DNA of 64,000 nucleotides from an uncultured Desulfobacter sp. (GCF_963666145.1 NZ_OY762614.1:744001-808000), one strand, 5' to 3'; counted from the first letter of the stretch, positions 1-8,036 are shown. Notes: generated from the letters alone by a model not told the origin. A program made the numbers and translations.

Positions 1-446
1 TGATATCTTCCCTTAAGCGTCTTTACTGGCTGATGACAGGCCCGGCCCTCATCATTTTCGCCTGCCTTTTTATGGTCAGCCATTGGGGTGGTCAGGTCGA
101 CGAATCCGCCATCCGGCATTTACCCGGCATCTGGCATGGGATTCTTTTTACGGGCGCTGCCGTTACGGCCATTGCAGGACCGTTGATGATGCGCATCACA
201 TTTTCCCATACGGTCAGGCAGGAGACCTGTGTACAGATTCAACCGTTTTTAACTTTTCAGCGCCGCTTGATTGTTCTTTCCGGCATTACCCCGTATCTGG
301 GACTTTTCGCCGTATGGGGCGGACTTTCGCAATTTCATGCCGGAGGCATTATTCTCATGGCACTTTACGGGGTTTACTATTACTTCCCGTCTGAAAAACG
401 AATCGACCATGACATCAAGGTGTTCAGGGTGGCACTGCATGAATAA
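1..446 (+). CDS. Small multi-pass membrane protein (5' end may lie outside window)
   Basis: I do not recognise the family. The reading frame is open back to the first base; the first ATG inside the window is at 33, so the true start may be upstream. The visible protein (137 residues from that ATG) has about four hydrophobic stretches, near residues 3-15, 32-52, 78-98 and 102-118, with a charged tail, so it should sit in the inner membrane. Its stop overlaps the ATG of the next gene by 8 bases, and that gene overlaps an ArsA-type ATPase, so the three are very probably one operon and may work together. A membrane protein next to an ArsA-like ATPase recalls anion export, but this protein is much shorter than ArsB or Acr3, so a transport role is only a guess. 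Confidence 0.6.
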   Translation, partial: ISSLKRLYWLMTGPALIIFACLFMVSHWGGQVDESAIRHLPGIWHGILFTGAAVTAIAGPLMMRITFSHTVRQETCVQIQPFLTFQRRLIVLSGITPYLGLFAVWGGLSQFHAGGIILMALYGVYYYFPSEKRIDHDIKVFRVALHE

Positions 447-729
447 AGCTTGGCTGGAAAAAATAAAAAACGCCGTGGTCAATGCCTGGAAAACAGCAGA
501 TGAAGTGGCTCGGCACAAGGCGGTTGACCATTTAGAGGATGAAGTTGAAGAGATGGAATATATTTTTGCAGTGCTCTGCCAGGGGGCCTTCATCGGCATG
601 CCTGCACCGCCGGAACGTATCAGTCTGGATCTTTTACCGGAGATGGAAAAGGAGCTGATCCTTTTAATGGAACGGGTGCAGACGACCCATGAACCGTTAT
701 CAAGACTTTTTTCCACATTTGATATCTGA
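439..729 (+). CDS. Small acidic helical protein of the ArsA-like operon
   Basis: A 96-residue protein that I cannot assign to a family. The start at 439 was chosen because it gives the tight overlap with the upstream stop; an ATG at 271 in the same frame would overlap the upstream gene by more than 170 bases and is unlikely. The sequence is rich in Glu and Lys, looks mostly helical, has no signal peptide or membrane segment, and contains an acidic run (EDEVEEMEY) near residues 33-42. Its stop codon shares one base with the ATG of the ATPase gene, implying translational coupling. It could be a small partner or adaptor of the ATPase, which is inference from position only. Confidence 0.6.
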   Translation: MNKAWLEKIKNAVVNAWKTADEVARHKAVDHLEDEVEEMEYIFAVLCQGAFIGMPAPPERISLDLLPEMEKELILLMERVQTTHEPLSRLFSTFDI

Positions 730-1679
730 TGAAAACCGAACCTGACGTTCTTTTTTTTCTGGGAAAAGGCGGCACCGGCAAGTCCACATGCGCTGCAATT
801 TGCGCCCTGGATCTTGCCGGTGCAGATTTCAAGGTATGCCTGGCCTCCTTTGACGATGCCCACAACCTATGTGATATTTTTCAGACAACATTTGATCATA
901 GGCCCAAGGCTGTTATTCCCGGCCTTGAGGTCATACAGGTGGACAAAGACAAGGAGATCGCCTCCTACCTGGCCGGGGTGACACGACAGGTAAAACGTAA
1001 CTTCACCTACCTGACCGCCTTTAATCTCGGCAACTATTTTGATGTATTAAAACTCTCCCCTGGCATGGAGGCCCACGCACTGGCCAAAGGCTTTACCGAA
1101 CTTAAAAAAAAATACAAGGGCTGGGATTATCTGATCATAGACATGCCGCCCACAGCCCTTGCGTTAAGCTTTTTTAATCTGCCGGCCCTCTCCTTGCTCT
1201 GGGTGGCGCAGCTGGAAAAACTGCGCCTGGAAATCAACCAAAAGAAAGAAATCATTTCAAAAATAAAATTGCCCGGCAAGGAGATTGCCCAGGATAAGAT
1301 ACTGGCAAGAATTATGGAGATAAAATCCGATTACCAGGATCTGCAATCTTTTTTTGAACACAACGCCCTATGCTATGTTGTCCACAATACGGATACCCTG
1401 TCCCTGGCCGAAACCCGAAGAATTGCCGAGCAGCTTGCAAAGTTGGGGATAAAACTGGCCGGTCTGTTCTGCAATCACAGATCCCGGCACGAAATGGATT
1501 CAGATGGCTGTGATCCCGAACTGTCATGCCGGACTTTGATGAATCTGCCCTACGCCAATGATCCCCTGATGGGACTTGACACACTGACGCGATTTACCAG
1601 GCAGGCAGGTCTTGACCCGGCCAAAGCGATATTGACGTCAATTACTCGCCGATCTTTTCAATGTCCAGACCGATCATGA
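729..1679 (+). CDS. ArsA/GET3-type P-loop ATPase
   Basis: A 316-residue cytosolic ATPase of the SIMIBI class, the family of ArsA, Get3 and anion-transporting ATPases. Residues 12-20 form a deviant Walker A loop (GKGGTGKST) with the extra lysine that marks this class. A switch-like motif LIIDMPPTA lies near residue 138, matching the D-x-P-T region of ArsA. It is a single ATPase domain, about half the length of two-domain ArsA. I see no obvious arsenic-binding cysteine triad and no arsR, arsC or arsB nearby, so arsenite export is doubtful. It could be a Get3-like targeting or maturation factor working with the membrane protein two genes upstream. The gene starts one base inside the preceding stop codon, and its 3' end overlaps the convergent gene at 1642 by 38 bases. 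Confidence 0.8.
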   Translation: MKTEPDVLFFLGKGGTGKSTCAAICALDLAGADFKVCLASFDDAHNLCDIFQTTFDHRPKAVIPGLEVIQVDKDKEIASYLAGVTRQVKRNFTYLTAFNLGNYFDVLKLSPGMEAHALAKGFTELKKKYKGWDYLIIDMPPTALALSFFNLPALSLLWVAQLEKLRLEINQKKEIISKIKLPGKEIAQDKILARIMEIKSDYQDLQSFFEHNALCYVVHNTDTLSLAETRRIAEQLAKLGIKLAGLFCNHRSRHEMDSDGCDPELSCRTLMNLPYANDPLMGLDTLTRFTRQAGLDPAKAILTSITRRSFQCPDRS

Positions 1680-1926
1680 AGTGATCTTTAAATCCACGGG
1701 ATGTACCATCAAGAATATATTTGATGCGGGTGGGTTTACGAACTGCGGGAATGGTTTTGTCCTGGTAGTGAAAAATCATGGGAACAAGTTCGCCGCTTTT
1801 AAGACTCTCCAACGCCTTTGAATGTTTTGTCACCAGGGCGAAACATGGTTCTGATTCATTTTTCCTCAACTTGAACTGATAGAAAATTCCCGGGTTATCC
1901 AGTTGAAATTCAGCACTGAAATACAT
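1642..1926 (-). CDS. Small uncharacterised protein, possibly PilZ-like
   Basis: A 94-residue cytosolic protein. The start at 1926 is favoured over an upstream candidate at 1950 because a strong ribosome binding site (AGGAGGA, 1931-1937) lies five bases before it. The protein has alternating hydrophobic and charged residues typical of a small beta barrel, and a final stretch FMIGLDIEKIGE that weakly recalls PilZ domains, but the arginine-rich c-di-GMP motif RxxxR is not evident. I would treat a PilZ link as a guess. Its last 38 bases overlap the 3' end of the ArsA-like gene on the other strand, so transcripts of the two converge. Confidence 0.55.
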   Translation of the reverse strand: MYFSAEFQLDNPGIFYQFKLRKNESEPCFALVTKHSKALESLKSGELVPMIFHYQDKTIPAVRKPTRIKYILDGTSRGFKDHFMIGLDIEKIGE

Positions 1927-2281
1927 ATTATCCTCCTGTTTTCTTTCCACTGATCAACAGCCTCCTTTCAGAATCCTTTAACAAAAATACAGAAAACTTT
2001 AATTATTCAACGTCCATTGGAAGTTCAACTAAAAACAAAGGCAACTTATGTGCCATCATTACGTGTTAACAACGATTTAAAAAACAGGTAAATCCAGAAC
2101 ATTATCTTGGATCAAAACAGTTCGCCTTCAATAACAAACGGACAGTTACCAAAAAGGTTATAACAGTTACGAAAACTGCACCCCGGAACCCAACGCTCAA
2201 TGAAGAACTGATTGTTCCGGGGCGCAATATAGAACGGATTGCCTGAAAAATATTTCTTTGGCAGCCGTAAACTTTTTATTT
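1927..2281. other. Intergenic stretch with one stem-loop
   Basis: No gene is apparent. Positions 2181-2189 (CCCCGGAAC) and 2214-2222 (GTTCCGGGG) form a perfect 9-bp stem around a 24-base loop. There is no T run after it, so it is not a normal terminator. The AT-rich 5' part (1940-2100) is the likely promoter region of the gene at 1642-1926, but I could not pick a convincing promoter. Confidence 0.4.
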
Positions 2282-2282
2282 A

Positions 2283-2424
2283 GTGTCTGAACGAAAACCT
2301 GGAAATTTTGTTGAGTACAAGGCGGGCTGAAATTTTAACCGGAGTAATACATGAAGTATTTCGAGGATTAAAATTTCAGACCAACGCCGTAATCGACAAA
2401 ATTTACGGTTTTCGGTCGGACACT
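2283..2424. repeat. REP/MITE-like palindromic element, copy A
   Basis: A roughly 142-bp imperfect palindrome bounded by GTGTC and GACAC. Its arms carry shared blocks: GAAAACC with GGTTTTC near the ends, then AAATTTTGT with ACAAAATTT, then TGAAATTTTAA with TTAAAATTTCA, and a central stem ATACATGAAGTAT. A second, shorter copy lies at 28178-28277 in the opposite window orientation. Before the neighbouring insertion sequence arrived, this element began at the TAG stop codon of the sigma-54 regulator gene. It has no coding capacity and looks like a mobile repetitive palindrome that can also end transcription. Confidence 0.75.
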
Positions 2425-2647
2425 ATTTAAGGGTGTTGGAATCAATCAAATTTTCAACTGAGTCTAAACTGCCTACGCGCTTGAATTTCGATTTTTTAAG
2501 ACCCGGTAGTCCATTTCTATCGTTATAAAATCTGAAATTTGTTTTTTGCCGCAATTTTTATGTTAGATAGTGGCCTTGCTTATACTTCAGATACAACGGT
2601 ATTAACTGAATCAATCGGTTCAAAAAAATCAGCATTGAAATTAAATT

Positions 2648-4147
2648 CTATCCTGTTGAGGCAAACAACTCCTTTTGTTTATTATCTTTTTTCTGCGGTT
2701 TATGTCTTGTCCCAGCCATTTCAATCAACAATGTTACAATTGTCGTCAATACTGATCGGACAACTACACCATGCTGGCTTCTCACTCTCGTCTGTTCAAG
2801 GCCTTCTCTTTTTTTCATCAAATTGAAAGGCCGTTCGCAGTTCTTTCGAATTTCGATTGCTGATTGCGACCCGTTATGAAAAGTTGGCATTGGCTGGAAA
2901 TGACCGTTATCAAAACCAATTATTCTCGATTTAGGGCAACTTGATGCAAACATACATTCGCCGGGCGTTGCTCCACACCTAAATTCATGGCCATCCAGTG
3001 TTGTACCCAGATAATCCATTGGAATTTCACAAGAATCATTGCAGGTAACTCTCACCGGAGATTGCAATACATTCTCGGGCAATTTCGCTTGCTCCGATGC
3101 AGGGGCCACGACATAGACACCTGTTTCATTGAGAACCGAACCATCACTATCGTGGTAAGCCTGGTCTGCGGTTATCAATTTAATATCAATGCCTAATGCT
3201 TGAGCAAGCTTGATCAATGGTTTCAGAAACAGGCTGTCGTGATGATTCGCTGCCCCCACAAGGGATACCAATGGAAAGCTATGGCCGTTTGTGGGATTAA
3301 TAGCGGTTAGTGTATGCATCCGGTATCCAATGACATAATGCGACTTATCCCTTTTGTTCCGGCGTTTCCCACAATCACAGTCCAGATCGGAATAAATTCG
3401 TACTTTTTTGCCGTTGATTTCAATGGCGCAAAGGGGATAATTGACTTCGGACGGCAGTTCACTGGAATCAACACCATGAATAACGGTATTCTCAAGACAA
3501 CCCGATTTATAAAAATGGTGGAGGAAATATACCAGGACGTTCATCAATTGATTAAATTTCAGGTCGCTCCGGAAATGACATAATTCAGTATGATCTACCT
3601 GTTTTTTAGCCTTTAACGACAACCGAATAAAACGCCTGTTTTGCTTTCGCTCTTTGCCAAAATATTCATCGCTGCAAAATTTCCTGTAACTGATTTCAGG
3701 ATATTTGATAATTTTTAACAGCTCCATCCGAAATAATTGGTAGGGCTGAATATCCCTGTGTGCAGCGGAGTAACCATCGGGCGCGATCAAGCTATTGATA
3801 AGCTGGTCATCTATGAGTTGGTCAATAAACTGCAATTCCTGATCTACAATTTCAGGGTATGGCTTTTTCAGGGTGTCAAAATTAAACAGGTTATCGGAAT
3901 GAAAATTCTCAATGTAAGATGCCATTTCAGGAAGACTACGAATGCCTGCTGTAGGGGATTGAGCTTCAATACCTATGAGGTCCTCGATGGGGATGTCCAG
4001 AGATTGAGAATAATCGTATTGCTCCACAATCTCCATCATGATTTGTTCTGTCAGTTCTTTTTTGGACGCCCTTGTCATCGTTTTCCAGTTCGGAAAACTC
4101 TTTTTTAATTGCTTTGTGATGAGCCGCCTGATATTTTTTCTATGCAT
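2648..4147 (-). CDS. IS transposase, DDE type
   Basis: A 499-residue transposase that would cut and rejoin the ends of the surrounding insertion sequence. The catalytic triad can be proposed as the Asp in HGVDSSELP, the Asp in ITADQAYHDSDG and the Glu in CERPFNLMKKREGLEQTR, the last being typical of the IS4/IS1182-type C-terminal block. Between them lies a cysteine-bearing segment (FRCGATPGECMFASSCP) that may bind zinc. I chose the ATG at 4147, which follows an AGAGG ribosome site by four bases; an in-frame TTG at 4198 would put the coding region through a long hairpin arm and is less likely. The start region lies in that hairpin (4148-4213), see the separate entry. The reading frame is intact. 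Confidence 0.85.
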   Translation of the reverse strand: MHRKNIRRLITKQLKKSFPNWKTMTRASKKELTEQIMMEIVEQYDYSQSLDIPIEDLIGIEAQSPTAGIRSLPEMASYIENFHSDNLFNFDTLKKPYPEIVDQELQFIDQLIDDQLINSLIAPDGYSAAHRDIQPYQLFRMELLKIIKYPEISYRKFCSDEYFGKERKQNRRFIRLSLKAKKQVDHTELCHFRSDLKFNQLMNVLVYFLHHFYKSGCLENTVIHGVDSSELPSEVNYPLCAIEINGKKVRIYSDLDCDCGKRRNKRDKSHYVIGYRMHTLTAINPTNGHSFPLVSLVGAANHHDSLFLKPLIKLAQALGIDIKLITADQAYHDSDGSVLNETGVYVVAPASEQAKLPENVLQSPVRVTCNDSCEIPMDYLGTTLDGHEFRCGATPGECMFASSCPKSRIIGFDNGHFQPMPTFHNGSQSAIEIRKNCERPFNLMKKREGLEQTRVRSQHGVVVRSVLTTIVTLLIEMAGTRHKPQKKDNKQKELFASTG

Positions 4148-4213
4148 AAAGCCTCTGTGGCGTTGTTTTCTTTTGTGTTTGGTCGCTTGAAAGTACAACT
4201 AAACAGAGGCTTT
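4148..4213 (-). promoter_or_regulatory. Hairpin hiding the transposase ribosome binding site
   Basis: A perfect 11-bp inverted repeat, AAAGCCTCTGT at 4148-4158 and ACAGAGGCTTT at 4203-4213. In the transposase mRNA the second arm contains the AGAGG ribosome site and ends directly at the AUG. Several known insertion sequences (for example IS10 and IS50) use such a stem to block translation of read-through transcripts from outside the element. The same role here is inference from layout. Confidence 0.6.
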
Positions 4214-4280
4214 TTCAACTCCTAACAAACTGAGAATATGTCTGATTTTATTAAATTTAGGTGGTCGATTTCAACACCCT

Positions 4281-5642
4281 TTATTTATAGATGGCAGGAT
4301 TAATATTGTACTTTTTGACCTTATAATGCATGGCCCGTTTACTTATATTCAAAAGATCGGCCGCCTTTTTTTGAACACCCCGGGACTTTTTCAGGGCCCG
4401 TATAATGGTATCCTTTTCACTTTGCTCAATGGAAAACGCCTCGGAATCGGGAAGATCGGAAATGAGCACCGCATTTTCCCTGATGCTTTCAACCTGAAGG
4501 TCCCAGGGTTCAATAATCTGATTCTGGCACAGCACCGCCCCGGCTTCAATGGTGTTTTTCAATTCCCGGACATTACCGGGCCAGGGATGTTCTTCAAGCA
4601 CTTTGACCGCAGCATCGGAAATACGAAGCCCCTCAATGCCGTGCGCCTGGCCATAATTTTTGGCAAACATATTGGCCAGGGGATAAATATCTTCTTTTCG
4701 CTCGCGTAGCGGCGGAATGGTCAGGGTAATGCCCTTGAGACGGTAGTACAGATCCTGGCGAAAACTGCCCTCTTCAATGGCCATGGAAAGATCGGCGTTG
4801 GTTGCCGCAATCACCCGACAGTCCACCATGGATTCTTTTACCGCGCCCACCTGCCGAATTTTTTTATCCTCCAGAAACCTCAACATACGGCATTGCATGT
4901 CATGGGAGATATTGCCGATCTCATCCAGGAACAGGGTGCCGGAATCGGCGGCCTGGATAAGCCCGACCTTGTCTTTCACCGCATGGGTAAACGCCCCTTT
5001 CAGATGACCGAACAATTCACTTTCAAGGATACCTGCAGGCGTTGAGCCGCAGTCCACAACCATGTAAGGCTGCTCTTTTCTATCGCTGTTTTTATGAATA
5101 CATGCGGCAATGCGCTCCTTGCCCACCCCGCTTTCACCAAGAAGAAGGACATGCACATGGGTGGCCGCCACCTTTTTCACCATGCTGTAAAGATGCTTCA
5201 TGGCAGGGGATTTTCCCCAGTAAAATCCGGATTCAACCAAGGGCATGGATTTTGCGCCGCCACCATTGTTCTTCATGGCCATCACAGCGTTGATTTTTTT
5301 AATCAAATCCTTGCCGTCAAAGGGCTTGGAAATATAATCGACTGCGCCCAGTTTCATGGCCTCCACAGCATCCTGTATGGTGCCGTAGGCAGTCATTAAA
5401 ATTACAGGAAGATCCGGAAGAGACCTGCGGATGTCAGAGAACAACTCCATTCCGTCTTTTCCCGGCATTTTTATATCTGACACCAGAAGATCTACGCCGT
5501 TCTGCGATTTTAGAATCTGTTCGGCATTATCCGCATCCTTTGCCTTCAACACCTTGAAGTTGGCTGTACAAAGTCTTGCTTCCAAGACCTCCAGAATACT
5601 TGGGTCATCGTCAACAATGAGTATTTTATGTGCTGCAGTCAC
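4281..5642 (-). CDS. glrR: Sigma-54-dependent response regulator, GlrR/QseF-like
   Basis: A 453-residue NtrC-family activator. Order of domains: receiver (about 5-118, phospho-acceptor Asp56 in LLVSDIKMPG), AAA+ ATPase (about 140-375, Walker A GESGVGKE at 169-176, Walker B FLDEIGN near 240), and a Fis-type helix-turn-helix in the last 40 residues (KKAADLLNISKRAMHYKVKKY). The sigma-54 contact loop reads GAFTHA at 216-221 instead of the usual GAFTGA, which may alter contact with sigma-54. It ends an operon after a sensor kinase and a lipoprotein and overlaps the lipoprotein gene by four bases, the same order as glrK-qseG-glrR of enterobacteria. An insertion sequence now abuts its stop codon but leaves the protein whole. 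Confidence 0.9.
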   Translation of the reverse strand: MTAAHKILIVDDDPSILEVLEARLCTANFKVLKAKDADNAEQILKSQNGVDLLVSDIKMPGKDGMELFSDIRRSLPDLPVILMTAYGTIQDAVEAMKLGAVDYISKPFDGKDLIKKINAVMAMKNNGGGAKSMPLVESGFYWGKSPAMKHLYSMVKKVAATHVHVLLLGESGVGKERIAACIHKNSDRKEQPYMVVDCGSTPAGILESELFGHLKGAFTHAVKDKVGLIQAADSGTLFLDEIGNISHDMQCRMLRFLEDKKIRQVGAVKESMVDCRVIAATNADLSMAIEEGSFRQDLYYRLKGITLTIPPLRERKEDIYPLANMFAKNYGQAHGIEGLRISDAAVKVLEEHPWPGNVRELKNTIEAGAVLCQNQIIEPWDLQVESIRENAVLISDLPDSEAFSIEQSEKDTIIRALKKSRGVQKKAADLLNISKRAMHYKVKKYNINPAIYK

Positions 5643-6367
5643 GGGTTCTCCCTTTGCTCCTGCCTTTCCTTATCAATTTTCTCCAGCACGGTGATCTGGT
5701 GTAAAAGATCACTTATGCGTGCCTCCTGATCCATGTTCTGCTCTTCCAAAGCGGTTGTTTTACGCCCCAGAGAATCAATTTCCTTTTGCATGCTAAGACG
5801 CTCTTTTTTATAAATTTCCTCCCTGGCATAAAGCGCATTCAGTTTTTTCAAAATACCCGACCGTTCCGATTCTAGCAAGACCATACCGTGTGCCAATGCT
5901 TTTTCCAGCATCCCGGGGTGCATCCTTGCCCAGGGATTTACAACGGGTTCCCGACGGCCTATATCCTGGGGGTTGCCGGTTGAAATTCGGCAGGGCTGTT
6001 GTGACGGTAAAAGCAGAAACTGCGCCACCGCAGCCCTGAAGGCCGGGGCATTTTCGGCCTGGATCATGTCAAGGCAGACATTCCCATAAAGGCCGGCGGC
6101 CTGGCATTGTGCATCATGTTTTTTTAAGGCAAGCTGGGAAAAAAGCTTGCGGGAAAGGGCATAATTTTCATTTAAGTAGGCATCCTGGGCCTGTTTTACC
6201 ATGGTGTTGCGACAGACGACCGTGCACACAGGAATAATGCTGCATCCACTGAAAACCAGTCCGATGCCCCCAATTAAAAACAGGGTCCTGAAAAAAAGCC
6301 AAAACCGCTTGAACATTTTTCCCATGAGCAATTTCAGGCAAAAAATAGGAATACTCGAAAAACGCAT
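5639..6367 (-). CDS. QseG-like lipoprotein with C-terminal coiled coil
   Basis: A 242-residue (or shorter) membrane-anchored protein. A hydrophobic segment ends in the lipobox VFSGC, with the modified cysteine at residue 42 from the first start or 28 from an internal ATG at 6325. The internal start gives a more normal signal peptide, while the first ATG at 6367 has the better ribosome site (AAGGG), so the start is undecided. The middle part resembles a short helical repeat region, and residues 170-240 form a probable coiled coil rich in Glu, Lys and Leu. It lies between the kinase and regulator genes, as QseG (YfhG) lies between GlrK and GlrR, where it modulates the kinase from the envelope. 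Equivalence is inferred from gene order and architecture; the sequence itself is divergent. Confidence 0.75.
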   Translation of the reverse strand: MRFSSIPIFCLKLLMGKMFKRFWLFFRTLFLIGGIGLVFSGCSIIPVCTVVCRNTMVKQAQDAYLNENYALSRKLFSQLALKKHDAQCQAAGLYGNVCLDMIQAENAPAFRAAVAQFLLLPSQQPCRISTGNPQDIGRREPVVNPWARMHPGMLEKALAHGMVLLESERSGILKKLNALYAREEIYKKERLSMQKEIDSLGRKTTALEEQNMDQEARISDLLHQITVLEKIDKERQEQRENP

Positions 6368-6393
6368 ATAGAAAAACCCTTAAAAGTCATTCA

Positions 6394-7833
6394 TTAAAAC
6401 ACCGGCATGGTAAAGGAAAAGGTACATCCTTTATCCGGCTTGTTCTTCACGAAAATTTCTCCGCCATTGTCCTGCACGATCCGCCGGGCAATGTTCAACC
6501 CAAGCCCAACCCCGTCCATGTGCTTGCGCACTTCCTTGGCCCGGTAGTATTTTTTGAAAATTAAATTTTTCTTATCTTTGGGAATCCCCGGTCCTTCATC
6601 ACTGACACTACATGTCAGAAAACTCTTTCCCGGACCCCGGCTTAAACGGATATTCACCCGGCTGTTGTCCGGAGAAAATTTAAGCGCATTATCCAGGATA
6701 TTTATCATGACCTGCATGAGTTCCTTCTCATCCCCTTTAACCATGGGTGCATGCTTTAAAACTTGAAATTCCGTGCGTATGCCCCGGGCCTCTGCCCCGG
6801 GCGTAATACTCAACACAGCGGATTGCACAAGCTGGTTGGGATCAAAGGGTGCCACCGTCCGTTTCTTTATTCCCGACGCCAGGGAGGAAGCATCCAGCAG
6901 ATGATTTAAAAGACCTGTAATCCGGGCAATCTCATTGGCCGAAATGGTTAAAAATTTCTTTTGTTTATCACTTACCGGCCCAAGAACCTCTTCGGTCAGC
7001 ATATTCACAGATTCACGTATGGAAGACAAAGGGCTGCGAATCTCATGGCTCAAGGTGGCAATGAAATCAGATCTAATTTCATCATCGGCCTTAAGCTGGC
7101 GTGTCATATCATTGAACGCCATGGCAAGCTGCCCGAATTCATCTTTGGAAGTAATATCCATCTCATACGAGTAATTATCATCAGAGACGCGCTTAAGCCC
7201 GGACTTTAATTTATTCAAAGGGACAATGATGGATCTGGAAATAAACAAAACGCCCATAATGCCCACCAGTATGGAAATACCGAACCCGATCATGCAGCTT
7301 CTCATCACCTGACGGCTTAAACGATTGATCAGAATCAGGGCCTGCTCAATTCTATGGTCGTTATCTTTTCTGGCCACCGCAATGGTATTCATCCAGCGGT
7401 CCATGACCTTGGCATCAATCCAGATATAATCCTCGTCCATGATTTTTTTCATGGGAATACCTGACTTGATATGGCCGCCAAAGGTCCGATCAATGTCATA
7501 CCAGTATCCAGCAGGTGTTACCCGCCTTGTATCCAGGACGATGATCTCGTTAAGCACCTTTTGGTAATTGTCCCTGGCTGTTCCAAAATAGTCAAAATAA
7601 ACAGCTTTTTTCAGCAGCTTCAATTTCTTGATATTGGCATCCATATCAAGAAGGTTATTCTTAAGTTCATTGGACAATACTGCAATCCGGTTGCTGATAC
7701 CGACAATGCGTGCCGAGGTATCGGACATTTCCCGGACCTTCATAAACAGGCCATATACCGTGCCATAAAATATGAAGATGAAAAAAAAGAGAAACACAAA
7801 AAGTTTTTTTGAAATACCTGGTGTCATGGACAT
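6394..7833 (-). CDS. glrK: Sensor histidine kinase, GlrK/QseE-like
   Basis: A 479-residue inner-membrane kinase. A first membrane segment lies near residues 10-29, a periplasmic sensor region follows (about 30-175), a second membrane segment lies near 178-200, then HAMP (about 200-250), the dimerisation and phosphorylation domain (H-box SHEIRSPLSS, His about 261) and the ATPase domain with N-box NILDNALKFSP, G1 box DEGPGIP and G2 box GVGLGLNIARR. It should phosphorylate the regulator at 4281-5642. The kinase is first in the operon; only 26 bases separate it from the lipoprotein gene. The 200-bp region upstream, shared with the divergent DUF362 gene, must hold its promoter, but I saw no clear match to a sigma-70 or sigma-54 site there. 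Confidence 0.85.
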   Translation of the reverse strand: MSMTPGISKKLFVFLFFFIFIFYGTVYGLFMKVREMSDTSARIVGISNRIAVLSNELKNNLLDMDANIKKLKLLKKAVYFDYFGTARDNYQKVLNEIIVLDTRRVTPAGYWYDIDRTFGGHIKSGIPMKKIMDEDYIWIDAKVMDRWMNTIAVARKDNDHRIEQALILINRLSRQVMRSCMIGFGISILVGIMGVLFISRSIIVPLNKLKSGLKRVSDDNYSYEMDITSKDEFGQLAMAFNDMTRQLKADDEIRSDFIATLSHEIRSPLSSIRESVNMLTEEVLGPVSDKQKKFLTISANEIARITGLLNHLLDASSLASGIKKRTVAPFDPNQLVQSAVLSITPGAEARGIRTEFQVLKHAPMVKGDEKELMQVMINILDNALKFSPDNSRVNIRLSRGPGKSFLTCSVSDEGPGIPKDKKNLIFKKYYRAKEVRKHMDGVGLGLNIARRIVQDNGGEIFVKNKPDKGCTFSFTMPVF

Positions 7834-8036
7834 ATTGTTACAGTTTGCATAGATAAAAGCGTTTTAACATGCCGGAACAGTCAAGTCAATTCCTGGCCGG
7901 TGCAAGTACATTCGGACACTCTAAGCAAAACCCGGACCAAAAGCAATCGGCACAGCCTCCCGTATTGAATTTTCATGACGGATACTTTATCTTTATGAAA
8001 CGTATGGCTCGGAACGAACCACAAAAGGAGAGTTGA

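Larger units (their letters stand above)
2429..4281 (-). mobile_element. Complete insertion sequence with DDE transposase
   Basis: About 1853 bp. The ends are inverted repeats, AAGGGTGTTG followed by RAATCRA (about 15 of 17 bases match): one at 2429-2445, the other at 4265-4281 on the opposite strand. They are flanked by a direct repeat TATTT at 2424-2428 and 4282-4286, which I read as the 5-bp target duplication. The only gene inside is the transposase at 2648-4147. The element inserted between the REP-like copy A and the last codon of the sigma-54 regulator; rejoining the target gives a TAG stop, now replaced by TAA supplied at the IS edge. Intact ends, target repeats and an intact transposase suggest a recent insertion. 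Confidence 0.85.

Noticed and set aside
249..863. Minus-strand open frame of 204 codons opposite the first three genes
   Set aside because: It lies antisense to genes with tight overlaps and good homology (ArsA-type ATPase), has no ribosome site, and its composition is that of a shadow frame.
4148..4198. Longer transposase starting at TTG 4198
   Set aside because: The ATG at 4147 has a ribosome site at proper distance, and the longer form would begin within the regulatory hairpin.
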